Counted from the first letter of the stretch, positions 1-5,646 are shown. The stretch is DNA of 6,053 nucleotides from Chloroflexota bacterium (GCA_003242205.1 QGUR01000281.1:1-6053); one strand, 5' to 3'. Numbers and translations are program-made. Notes: generated by a model not told the origin, from the letters alone.

Positions 1-15
1 CCCATGGGGCCAAGA

Positions 16-162
16 CTAAAGCGCTTCGACAATATCTGAGAAAACGTTGCCGATCACCGGCCCGAGCAGAGCAAGGATCACGATCACGACGACCGCGACC
101 AGGACGAGGATCAGCGCATATTCGACCAGGCCCTGACCCTCTTCACGAGGCATGTACAGCAT
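16..162 (-). CDS. Flp-type (type IVb) prepilin, 48 aa
   Basis: Small structural pilin of the Flp/Fap (Tad-type) family. Seen: a short leader (MLYMPREEG) ending in Gly9, then QGLVEYAL and a long hydrophobic helix rich in Val, Leu and Ile (about residues 16-36), ending in NVFSDIVEAL. Prepilin peptidase cleavage after Gly9 would put Glu at +5 and Tyr at +6 of the mature protein, the hallmark of Flp pilins, and leave a 39-residue subunit. Flp pilins assemble into thin adhesive fibres outside the membrane; no Tad secretion genes or prepilin peptidase lie in this window. The start at 162 is chosen because GGAGGG sits 6 bases upstream; an in-frame reading from 291 would add 43 non-pilin residues and run through the leader region. 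A second ATG at 153 is possible but lies further from the ribosome site. The gene appears monocistronic. Confidence in family is high; the exact role (adhesion or other) is unknown. Confidence 0.87.
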   Translation of the reverse strand: MLYMPREEGQGLVEYALILVLVAVVVIVILALLGPVIGNVFSDIVEAL

Positions 163-168
163 GATAAG

Positions 169-174
169 CCCTCC
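169..174 (-). promoter_or_regulatory. Ribosome binding site of the pilin gene
   Basis: On the minus strand this reads GGAGGG, 6 bases before the ATG at 162. It is the strongest Shine-Dalgarno sequence in the window and settles the pilin start, against longer in-frame readings. A strong site fits a highly expressed structural protein. Confidence 0.8.
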
Positions 175-267
175 AGATAATGGATAATGCCGGATAAAAG
201 ATAACCGACATTTACATCCTATCATAAAGCCTTGAGGCGACAAGGTATAAAGCATAGAGATTTTGTG

Positions 268-288
268 AAAAACGTAAAGATTTTTACG
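268..288 (-). terminator. Weak candidate terminator hairpin after the 142-aa protein gene
   Basis: On the minus strand CGTAAA-AATC-TTTACG forms a perfect 6-bp stem with a 4-base loop, followed by five T residues, 21 bases past the stop codon of the gene ending at 309. The stem has only two G-C pairs, so it is weak. It also overlaps the candidate -35 box of the pilin promoter and could equally be an operator or chance. Confidence 0.25.
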
Positions 289-308
289 CAACCACTATCC
301 GTCGCGAT

Positions 309-737
309 TTACTCATCCGGCACGTTATCCAGATGGGAGCGCAACGCTTCGAGACGCGATATCAACGGTTCCACCTGCAACGCTTCAGTGCGGGTTAACT
401 GCAAGACGAAATAGCGGTCGTTGAGGTTGGTTGCGTGCAGCGCGAGCAGATTCTGGCTGGATTCGTGTCTTAGCAGATACGGGTATTCTTCGGCGGCATG
501 GTAGCGAATTGTCGCCAGGATGGTTTCCATGCTGATGTCGCGGTGATCAATGTGGAGAAGCAAAGCCCGTCGTCGCGCTTCGTCAATGCCCACAGCGTTC
601 GCAGCCACAATGACGTCGCGCACCAGGTCGCGTGTTTGCCGCGCCCATGCGCTGAGGCGTGGGTAGGGGCCGCGACTGGCAGCGGTCATCGCCCGGCGTA
701 ACTGGGAAAAGAAACGCGGCGAATAACGATAGATCAT
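309..737 (-). CDS. Uncharacterised 142-aa protein, second gene of the CAP-LysM unit
   Basis: I do not recognise this family. The protein is probably soluble: no signal peptide and no long hydrophobic segment. The N-terminus is basic (MIYRYSPRFFSQLRRAM), then charged segments of likely helix (DLVRDVIVAANAVGIDEARRRALL, residues 37-60, and METILATIRYHAAEEYPYLL, 70-89), a more hydrophobic stretch NDRYFVLQL (106-114), and a final amphipathic helix with Leu heptad spacing (about 117-136). The start at 737 is chosen because AGGAG lies 8 bases upstream and because a longer in-frame reading to 860 would run into the coding sequence of the gene before it. It begins only 4 bp after the stop codon of the CAP-LysM gene, so the two are very likely co-transcribed. 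The context suggests a function tied to the cell surface protein, but nothing in the sequence proves it. Confidence 0.72.
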   Translation of the reverse strand: MIYRYSPRFFSQLRRAMTAASRGPYPRLSAWARQTRDLVRDVIVAANAVGIDEARRRALLLHIDHRDISMETILATIRYHAAEEYPYLLRHESSQNLLALHATNLNDRYFVLQLTRTEALQVEPLISRLEALRSHLDNVPDE

Positions 738-741
738 CCGC

Positions 742-1866
742 TCATCTCCTGCGATGCGCGCGCCGGAAAAACTCGAAAGCCGCGCCAGCCAGAATAGCGA
801 TTTGTACCGCCAGTGCAATGACCAGCCAAGGCGACATACCGCGCCGCGTGATCGTAACACCGGTACTCGCCGTTTGAGGAATCAAGGTTCCGGGCAGAGC
901 GGCTACCTCCGTCGGCGCATGAAGCGATGGCGGAACAGCCATGGGTTCGACGGTCGATTCCTCATCAGCAAGCAGAATGCTTTCCGGCGGCGCGACAGCG
1001 GTGGCAATCTGGCGACTGACCTGTTCGGCGGTCGGCGTGACGGCCGCCAAAGCCACCGCCCTCGGCGTTGAGGTAGGCCTTGCAGTGGCAACGGGCGTCG
1101 GCGTCGCTACGACAGGGCTAGGCGTCAACGTGCCTCCCTTCGGCGGCACCAGGAAAATACTGCCCACTTCGAGGTCACGCACATCCGTCAGACCGTTGAG
1201 CTGCATCATATACTCAAGATCGTCCCACGTATAACCGTAAATCAGCGCGATGTCACCAAGTGTGTCGCCGGGCTGGACTTCGTGCATGATATTGCCGCGC
1301 GGGTCGATGCCGACAATGAAAGATGGCGGCTCAGGCGCGGGAGCCGGGGCAGCGCCACTGCTCGAGCCGCCAGAACTGCCTCCTGACGGCGGGGCAACAT
1401 ATGGAGCGGCCCCCCCCGGATTGCCAAAGACCATTACATAGGCGGTTCCCCAGCTACTTTGGGCCACGCCAACGCCGACTTCACGATAACGGCGATGGGC
1501 AAGCCCGGCGTAATGGCTACTGGAATTGATCCAGAAGTTCCAGGCCGCATCGACGGTCGCCCGCGTGCCGCCATAAATGTTCTCGCTGACTTCCGTTGAT
1601 GGATACCCGGCATTCAGCGCGCGCGTTCGCGGCCCGGAACCATCGGGCCGGGTATGGCTGACGTTGCCCGTCTCGGCGATCCACTGCGCCTGCTGCTGCG
1701 CGGCCACCGTCAACGCGCTGCTGACCGAATAAGCGGGCAACCCAAGCGAAGCGCGCAGGTTGTTCACACGCGCGATGAGCTCGCCTGATTCACCCTGCGC
1801 CGTCACAGGCGTCTGAAACGACAGCGTTCCCAGTAAGACACAGACAAACAAGAGCCATTTTTGCAT
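742..1866 (-). CDS. Secreted CAP-domain (SCP/PR-1, YkwD-like) protein with LysM domain and C-terminal membrane anchor
   Basis: 374-residue modular surface protein. Domains in order: Sec signal peptide (1-24, hydrophobic core LLFVCVLLGTLSF, likely cut after VTAQ or nearby); CAP domain (about 27-150) with the family marks SHTRPDG (His71), SENIYGG (Glu95), SSSHYAGL (His118) and GVGVAQ; Gly/Ser linker (161-171) and APAPAPEPP; LysM domain (about 194-241: HEVQPGDTLGDIA, LNGL, GSIFLVPP); long Pro/Thr/Ala-rich linker (245-335) with TPTP repeats; one membrane helix (346-366) and a basic RRAHRRR tail. LysM binds peptidoglycan or related glycans; bacterial CAP domains of the YkwD type are common but their biochemical activity is mostly unknown. 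The helix followed by basic residues predicts anchoring with the tail in the cytoplasm and both domains outside. The gene has no Shine-Dalgarno sequence and probably a leaderless message. A run of eight G lies at the CAP-linker border. It heads a two-gene unit with the 142-residue protein. Confidence 0.92.
   Translation of the reverse strand: MQKWLLFVCVLLGTLSFQTPVTAQGESGELIARVNNLRASLGLPAYSVSSALTVAAQQQAQWIAETGNVSHTRPDGSGPRTRALNAGYPSTEVSENIYGGTRATVDAAWNFWINSSSHYAGLAHRRYREVGVGVAQSSWGTAYVMVFGNPGGAAPYVAPPSGGSSGGSSSGAAPAPAPEPPSFIVGIDPRGNIMHEVQPGDTLGDIALIYGYTWDDLEYMMQLNGLTDVRDLEVGSIFLVPPKGGTLTPSPVVATPTPVATARPTSTPRAVALAAVTPTAEQVSRQIATAVAPPESILLADEESTVEPMAVPPSLHAPTEVAALPGTLIPQTASTGVTITRRGMSPWLVIALAVQIAILAGAAFEFFRRAHRRR
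746..750 (-). promoter_or_regulatory. Ribosome binding site deciding the start at 737
   Basis: AGGAG on the minus strand, 8 bases before the ATG at 737. It lies inside the last codons of the upstream CAP-LysM gene, supporting translation of the 142-residue protein from a shared message and rejecting the longer start at 860. Confidence 0.6.
1410..1417 (-). repeat. G8 homopolymer in the CAP-LysM gene
   Basis: Eight consecutive G on the coding strand fall in codons for Pro-Gly-Gly-Ala just after the CAP domain. Loss of one base would shift translation into a frame that stops at 1242, giving a protein with the CAP domain but without LysM and membrane anchor. Such runs can be slippage hot spots; it can also be simple codon use or an assembly artefact. 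Confidence 0.6.
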
Positions 1867-1873
1867 GGCCGGT

Positions 1874-1901
1874 ATTCTATCACCACTGGCCGGGCTGTAA
1901 A
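1874..1901 (-). promoter_or_regulatory. Promoter of the CAP-LysM gene, leaderless type
   Basis: On the minus strand TTTACA (1896-1901, five of six matches to the -35 consensus) and TAGAAT (1874-1879, five of six to the -10 consensus) are 16 bp apart. Only 7 bases (1867-1873) separate the -10 box from the ATG at 1866, so transcription should start at or within a base or two of the A of ATG. No Shine-Dalgarno sequence precedes the ATG, which agrees with a leaderless message and supports this start codon. Confidence 0.55.
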
Positions 1902-1992
1902 TGTACGGTTGCCCGGTGCTCGCTTCAATCCCAAAACTGGCGGGCGTAGGCCGTCACTTTAACAATCTTTAAGTGTTTTCCGTTTTTGTAAG

Positions 1993-2019
1993 TTGATTTT
2001 TCAACCTGCGCTGTACAAT
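1993..2019 (+). promoter_or_regulatory. Candidate plsY promoter
   Basis: TTGATT (1993-1998) and TACAAT (2014-2019, five of six matches to the -10 consensus) with a 15-bp spacer, short of the ideal 17. Transcription would begin near 2026, giving a leader of about 40 bases before the ATG at 2068. A 5-bp inverted repeat GTTGA-TTTT-TCAAC covers the -35 side (1992-2005). The -10 box is convincing, the -35 less so. Confidence 0.4.
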
Positions 2020-2027
2020 GCACAGCG
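2009..2027. promoter_or_regulatory. Inverted repeat over the plsY -10 box, possible operator
   Basis: CGCTGT-ACAATGC-ACAGCG: perfect 6-bp arms around a 7-base centre, 19 bp in all, spanning the candidate -10 box and transcription start of plsY. A repressor bound here would block the promoter. No regulator gene of fatty acid or phospholipid synthesis is present nearby, so the partner is unknown; chance cannot be excluded. Confidence 0.3.
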
Positions 2028-2067
2028 ACTCGATCGTCGTATCCGACAGCGGTGAGAAAGGCAAGGC

Positions 2068-2709
2068 ATGAGCATTGGTAACGAAGCCCTTCAAGTAATT
2101 GTGGTCGTACTAATAAGCTATCTTTTAGGGTCGGTGCCAACAGCCTACTTGATCGGACGCCTCAATCGGGTCAACATCTTTGAAATCGGCAGCGGCAACA
2201 TGGGCGGCACGAACGTCGCCCGCGCCCTCGGCTGTGGCTGGGGCATCGTCGTCTTTACGCTCGACGCCATCAAAGGCATCGCCGCAGTTCTCATTGCAAC
2301 GCAACTCATGGACAACAAAACGGCAGCGTCCATCATCGCTGCCATCTGCGTCATCGTCGGTCACAACTGGTCGCTGTTCGCGTCGCTGCTTACAGGCGCA
2401 ATCCGGGGCGGCAAGGGCGCGGCAACAGCGTTCGGCACCGCGCTGATGATTGCGCCGTTCCAGCTTATCGCCGGCATCTGCCTGATTGGCGCGCTGGTGA
2501 TCGCCCTAACGCGCTACGTTTCGTTGGCCGTGCTGGTGATGCTGGCTGTCTCGACGTTGTGGATGGCCGTGCTGATCAGCCAGCATGCCATCGCGTCAGA
2601 GTACGGTTTCTACGTCCTCGCCGTTGCCGCGATCACACTGTGGCGTTTCCGGGGAAATATTCAGCGGTTGCTTGCCGGAACAGAGCGGCGTCTGGGCGAG
2701 CGCGTTTAA
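2068..2709 (+). CDS. plsY: Acyl-phosphate:glycerol-3-phosphate acyltransferase PlsY
   Basis: 213-residue polytopic membrane enzyme that transfers an acyl chain from acyl-phosphate to the sn-1 position of glycerol-3-phosphate, giving lysophosphatidic acid, the first step of phospholipid synthesis. It normally partners with PlsX, which makes acyl-phosphate, and PlsC; neither gene is in the window. Seen: motif 1 SYLLGSVPTAYLIGR (17-31), motif 2 GSGNMGGTNVAR (41-52, phosphate-binding loop), DAIKG (66-70), motif 3 GHN (98-100) to GGKGAATAFG (114-123), and the usual C-terminal FRGNIQRLLAGTE (194-206). Several hydrophobic helices separate the motifs. Length is typical (E. coli about 205). Odd: 14 residues lie between the His of GHN and GGKG, where I recall about 9 in E. 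coli, and the usual Pro of motif 3 is Ser. The start at 2068 follows an A/G-rich GAGAAAGGCAAGG stretch. It stands alone on its strand, between an upstream promoter with a dyad and a strong terminator. Confidence 0.95.
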   Translation: MSIGNEALQVIVVVLISYLLGSVPTAYLIGRLNRVNIFEIGSGNMGGTNVARALGCGWGIVVFTLDAIKGIAAVLIATQLMDNKTAASIIAAICVIVGHNWSLFASLLTGAIRGGKGAATAFGTALMIAPFQLIAGICLIGALVIALTRYVSLAVLVMLAVSTLWMAVLISQHAIASEYGFYVLAVAAITLWRFRGNIQRLLAGTERRLGERV

Positions 2710-2724
2710 AGCTTTTCTTTAAAC
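2704..2724 (+). other. AT-rich hairpin spanning the plsY stop codon
   Basis: GTTTAAAG-CTTTT-CTTTAAAC: perfect 8-bp stem with a 5-base loop, including the TAA stop. It is followed by mixed sequence, not a T run, so it is not a classical terminator. It lies 26 bp before the strong terminator hairpin and may protect or pause the 3' end, or be chance. Confidence 0.35.
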
Positions 2725-2750
2725 TGATCGCAAATCGAGGCTATATATTT

Positions 2751-2788
2751 CAGGTGTAACCTCTGCCGGTTACACCTGTTCTTTTTCT
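2751..2788 (+). terminator. Rho-independent terminator of plsY
   Basis: CAGGTGTAACC (2751-2761), loop TCTGCC, GGTTACACCTG (2768-2778): perfect 11-bp stem followed by TTCTTTTTCT. It ends plsY transcription. Its 3' arm and T tract are also the last codons and stop (2770-2772) of the converging flippase-like gene. On the minus strand the hairpin is followed by AAATATATAG, with no T run, so it should act mainly on the plus strand. Confidence 0.82.
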
Positions 2789-3780
2789 GCCTCAACAACC
2801 TGCGTTGCTTCTTCAAACGAGCGCCATGACAATCCCTGCCGTGCCAGATAATAGAAACCCAGCACGGTAATCGGCAGCCAGAGCGCGGCGTGCAGGGTGA
2901 GGGTATAACCGGCGGCCAGCTCAGGCCGCACTCCGAAAGCCTCCAGCACCATGATACCGGGACCATCGAACGTGCCAATGTAGCCCGGCGCGCCCGGCAG
3001 CGTCGTCGCCAGATTCACGACCGCCGTCATGAGCATCAGCACGAAGAAGCTAACTTCGAAGTCAAAGGCATGCATGACAAACCAGTACTTCGTGGTTTCG
3101 GTCAGCCAGATAAAAACTGACGTCACGAAGGTCATGCCCAGATCGCGCGGGCTTTGCAGGCTTTCCAGACCGTCCAGGAAATGGCCGGCCATGCGTAGCA
3201 CAGGCTCCTGAAAACGCCGCGGCAGGGCGCGTTCGATCAGGCTTGTGTAGAAACGCCGGGCGGCTGCCGGACGGGTCGCCATCGCCATAAAAACGGCCAA
3301 CGCGCCCAGAAAGGCGATGGTTCCCAGAATGATGATCGTGCGCAGCCATTCCTGTTCGATGCTGGCAAACGGCAGCGCCACGAAGACGAACAGCAGCATG
3401 ACCAGACCGTCAAAAACGCGCTCGACGACGATGGTTGCCAGACTCGCCGTCACCGGAACCTGATCATTCCGTTTCAGCACATAGGCGCGGATGACTTCGC
3501 CCGCCCGAAACGGATAGACATTGTTGCCCATATAGCCGATGACGACGACCGGGAACAGGCGTCCAAGCGGTATGGCGCGAAGCGGTCGCAACAGATAGTG
3601 CCAACGCCATGTGCGGCCCCAGACGGCCAGAAAATACACGGCGACCGCGGGAACCAACCAGCCGTAATCCGCCGCGACGATCAGTTCCCAGACATGCGCA
3701 AGCTCGGCATTCTGCAGGCCAATGACCAGGAATACGACGCTGATCACAATGCCGACGGCCAGGAAGAGCCAGCGTTTCAT
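2770..3780 (-). CDS. YbhN/AglD-type flippase-like membrane protein (LPG synthase TM family)
   Basis: 336-residue integral membrane protein of the 'lysylphosphatidylglycerol synthase TM region / flippase-like' family (UPF0104, YbhN; also the N-terminal part of MprF). Seen: about eight hydrophobic segments (near 5-22, 41-57, 76-90, 123-140, 147-167, 214-237, 243-262, 288-313) and the family signature stretches GYMGNNVYPFRAGEVIRAY (82-100), ATIVVERVFDGL (115-126) and LPGAPGYIGTFDG (261-273). There is no C-terminal aminoacyl-transferase domain, so it is not a full MprF. Members are linked to moving lipids or lipid-linked sugars across membranes, and stand-alone forms often sit near glycosyltransferases; here no such neighbour is visible and the substrate cannot be named. 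The ATG at 3780 has only a weak, distant GGAG 13 bases upstream. It converges with plsY, another lipid gene, but the two are on opposite strands and do not form an operon. Confidence 0.9.
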   Translation of the reverse strand: MKRWLFLAVGIVISVVFLVIGLQNAELAHVWELIVAADYGWLVPAVAVYFLAVWGRTWRWHYLLRPLRAIPLGRLFPVVVIGYMGNNVYPFRAGEVIRAYVLKRNDQVPVTASLATIVVERVFDGLVMLLFVFVALPFASIEQEWLRTIIILGTIAFLGALAVFMAMATRPAAARRFYTSLIERALPRRFQEPVLRMAGHFLDGLESLQSPRDLGMTFVTSVFIWLTETTKYWFVMHAFDFEVSFFVLMLMTAVVNLATTLPGAPGYIGTFDGPGIMVLEAFGVRPELAAGYTLTLHAALWLPITVLGFYYLARQGLSWRSFEEATQVVEAEKEQV

Positions 3781-3843
3781 CGAAATGGGGTAACTCCGTG
3801 ATTGAGACCAGGCCGGACGGCTTTTGCTCCCGACCTCGATCGT

Positions 3844-3872
3844 ATGATAGGTCTCGGTCAGCGCGGGCGCAA
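3844..3872 (-). promoter_or_regulatory. Candidate promoter of the flippase-like gene
   Basis: Minus strand: TTGCGC (3867-3872) and TATCAT (3844-3849, five of six matches to the -10 consensus) at 17-bp spacing, giving a leader of about 55-60 bases to the ATG at 3780. A 5-bp inverted repeat GACCT...AGGTC (3832-3853) overlaps the -10 box and start region and could be an operator. The -35 is poor, and the gene could instead be read through from the two-component operon, since no clear terminator follows the kinase gene. Confidence 0.35.
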
Positions 3873-3901
3873 TAGCGATTTACCCGCGCCCGGCGGCGGG
3901 C
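3861..3901. other. GC-rich overlapping hairpins between kinase and flippase-like genes
   Basis: GCGCGGG (3861-3867) pairs with CCCGCGC (3883-3889) over a 15-base loop, and GCCCG (3888-3892) pairs with CGGGC (3897-3901) over GCGG. The two share bases 3888-3889, so they compete. Neither is followed by a T run on either strand. They could slow or end transcription coming from the kinase gene in a Rho-dependent or imperfect manner; no firm function. Confidence 0.3.
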
Positions 3902-3943
3902 CTTTGAGCCGGTGATTGCCGATCGGGATTATAGGACCGGGAT

Positions 3944-5008
3944 TCACACAGGCTGCGCCTGAGCGGGTGCGTCCCTGCCACTCAGAAACGTCTCGGGTTC
4001 GCGCTGGAACGCCCCCTTGCAGACCGGGCAGCAGAAGTAATAAACCTCGCCCTGATAAACGACCTGTCCATATGCCTGTTGCGGCCTGATGATCGCGCTG
4101 CATACCGGGTCACGTACGACGTCGTCAGGTTGTGGCGCTTCGGAGGCAATCGTCACTTTGATGCGCGTACCCTGTCCCGGCTGGCTGTCGATAACAAGGT
4201 TCCCCTTCAGATTGCTCACACGCTCCTGAATACCGAGCAGACCATAACGTCCGCGTTCGACCAGACGAGTGCGCTCTTCCGGTTCAAAACCGCGGCCATC
4301 ATCGCGGATTTCAAGCTCGATGGCGTCTGGCCGGTACACTATCGCAATCTGCGCGGTGGCGGCTTCGCTGTGTCGCTGCGCGTTGCCAAGCGCTTCCTGC
4401 GCGATGCGAAACAGCGCCACCTCATGCGCTTCGGCCAGCCTGCGTTCTTCGCCGGTCACCTCCACCGTCGTGGGGATGCTAGCCCGCGCTGCCAGCATTC
4501 TCAGCGCCGCCACCAGTCCCAACTCATCCAGCGCGGGCGGCCGCAGGTCGGCAATCAGATTGCGAAGATTGGTCGAGGCCTCGATAGCCTGCTCGCGGAT
4601 CGCTTTCAGCATCGACGCCGCCTGCTCCGGCTTTTGCGCGCTCCACGACTGCGCCATTTCGATTCCCTGACTGATGCTCACCAGCGTCTGGATGGTGTCA
4701 TCGTGCAGTTCGCGAGCGATCCGCGCGCGCTCCGCTTCCTGAGCCGTAGTCATCGCCTCGGCGTAAACAGAGGACTGCTGCTGCGCGCGGCGAACATGCC
4801 CGGCCATCGCGACCATCGCCCGTCGCAGCGTCTCGATTTCCGGCACGCCGCCGCAGGGCTGTTCCAGCGCCTCAAGATCGCCGCCAGCCAGCCGGTCGGC
4901 CTGCCGCGCGAGGGCGCGCAATGGCCAGAGCACGCGGCGAACCAGCCACAGGTTGGCGACCGTCATCACGCCCAGCAGGAGCAGGCTGAGCCAGAATAGT
5001 TCGTTCAT
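3944..5008 (-). CDS. NarX-type sensor histidine kinase with C-terminal YHS metal-associated domain
   Basis: 354-residue kinase of a two-component system. Domains in order: one membrane helix (about 5-24), HAMP-like linker (25-78, with PLRALARQADRLAGGDL), HisKA_3 dimerisation domain with phospho-acceptor His102 in ARELHDDTIQTL (Asp103 and Gln107 form the DxxxQ phosphatase pattern), HATPase_c with N box RIAQEALGNAQRH (201-213), DDGRGFEPE (236-244), GLLGIQERV (256-264) and PGQGT (277-281), then a YHS domain (299-342): RDPVC with Cys303, YYFCCPVC with Cys326, Cys327 and Cys330, and FQREPETFL. YHS/TRASH-type domains occur in copper ATPases and other heavy-metal proteins; their cysteines are thought to bind metal. 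All kinase motifs look intact. There is no extracytoplasmic sensor loop, so the YHS domain is the best candidate for input (inference). The start overlaps the regulator stop by 4 bp (ATGA), with GGAGAGG 10 bases upstream, so translation is probably coupled. Confidence 0.92.
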   Translation of the reverse strand: MNELFWLSLLLLGVMTVANLWLVRRVLWPLRALARQADRLAGGDLEALEQPCGGVPEIETLRRAMVAMAGHVRRAQQQSSVYAEAMTTAQEAERARIARELHDDTIQTLVSISQGIEMAQSWSAQKPEQAASMLKAIREQAIEASTNLRNLIADLRPPALDELGLVAALRMLAARASIPTTVEVTGEERRLAEAHEVALFRIAQEALGNAQRHSEAATAQIAIVYRPDAIELEIRDDGRGFEPEERTRLVERGRYGLLGIQERVSNLKGNLVIDSQPGQGTRIKVTIASEAPQPDDVVRDPVCSAIIRPQQAYGQVVYQGEVYYFCCPVCKGAFQREPETFLSGRDAPAQAQPV

Positions 5009-5646
5009 CGCGCCGCATCCTCTCCAAGCGCGATCAGGCCAAGGGTCAGGGCGGCGGTGACGGCTTCCGTGCGGGTCGTCACACCCAGTTTCTGATAGAT
5101 GTTCTGCAAATGCCCCTGAACCGTACGGTCGGAAATGAACAACGCTCTACCGATCTGTTTATTCGTCAGCCCGCGCGCGGCCTGCGTCAGCACTTCGATC
5201 TCGCGGGCGGTCAGGTCCTCGACCAGCGCAGGCATGGCATCCAGCGCCCGAACAGCCTTGTCGAGCACGTTCTGATCGAAGGCCGTTTTGCCCTGCGCGA
5301 CTTCCAGCAAGGCCCGGTACAACCCGGACAGCTCGGCAGTCTTGAGCACAAAGCCATCCGCGCCGGCATCGAGCAGCGCGTGAACGTACACCGGCTCATC
5401 ATAGGCCGTGAGCACCAGTATCCGCACGTCGCTGTTCTCATGGCGGATACGGCGAGTCGCCTCCACCCCCGTAAGTTCGGGCATATGGACATCCATAATG
5501 ACCACGTCAGGTTGGAGCGACCGCGCCATCTCGACGGCCTCGCGCCCGTTCGACGCCTCCCCCACAATCGTCACGCCCATCCCTTCCAGATAGAGGCGCG
5601 TTCCCTGGCGCACAATCCGGTGGTCTTCGGCAAGCAGGACACGCAT
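5005..5646 (-). CDS. NarL/LuxR-family response regulator
   Basis: 213-residue DNA-binding regulator, partner of the YHS kinase encoded directly downstream. Receiver domain (1-about 120): acidic pair Glu7-Asp8 in LLAEDH, phospho-acceptor Asp52 in VVIMDVHMPELTG, Thr80 in VLTAY, Lys102 in FVLKTAELSG. C-terminal LuxR helix-turn-helix (about 145-196): LTAREIEVLTQAARGLTNKQIG and ISDRTVQGHLQNIYQKLGV. Phosphorylation should promote dimer formation and DNA binding. Start at 5646 is chosen because MRVLLAEDH is the normal beginning of the receiver fold; the in-frame ATG at 5682 would add 12 residues, has no ribosome site and falls in a candidate -10 box. It is first in the operon and overlaps the kinase start by 4 bp. 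The adjacent divergent HMA gene is a plausible target; this is inferred from position only. Confidence 0.93.
   Translation of the reverse strand: MRVLLAEDHRIVRQGTRLYLEGMGVTIVGEASNGREAVEMARSLQPDVVIMDVHMPELTGVEATRRIRHENSDVRILVLTAYDEPVYVHALLDAGADGFVLKTAELSGLYRALLEVAQGKTAFDQNVLDKAVRALDAMPALVEDLTAREIEVLTQAARGLTNKQIGRALFISDRTVQGHLQNIYQKLGVTTRTEAVTAALTLGLIALGEDAAR

Larger units (their letters stand above)
163..308 (-). promoter_or_regulatory. AT-rich leader and promoter region of the pilin gene
   Basis: This stretch between the 142-residue protein gene and the pilin gene is clearly more AT-rich than the rest of the window and codes for nothing convincing. Weak promoter candidates on the minus strand are TTTACG (273-278) with TATGCT (251-256) at 16-bp spacing, and an isolated TATGAT (221-226) without a good -35 partner. 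Either would give a leader of roughly 50-90 bases. The location is reasonable for a promoter; the exact boxes are uncertain. Confidence 0.35.

Noticed and set aside
1..15. CCCATGGG palindrome at the left edge, downstream of the pilin stop
   Set aside because: An 8-bp palindrome without loop or T run at a cut edge; too little sequence to call a terminator or another gene.
16..291. 91-residue version of the pilin
   Set aside because: The extra 43 residues resemble no pilin leader, run through AT-rich non-coding sequence, and the strong GGAGGG points to the ATG at 162.
309..860. 183-residue version of the uncharacterised protein
   Set aside because: Its first 41 residues would overlap the end of the CAP-LysM gene in another frame; a good ribosome site supports the start at 737.
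1925..2140. 71-residue minus-strand open frame in the plsY upstream region
   Set aside because: It runs from inside plsY across its promoter region, has no ribosome site or family resemblance.
4079..4999. 306-residue open frame on the plus strand, antisense to the kinase gene
   Set aside because: Rich in Arg, His and Gln with no recognisable domain, no ribosome site, and it mirrors a clear kinase coding sequence; a by-product of GC-rich codon use.
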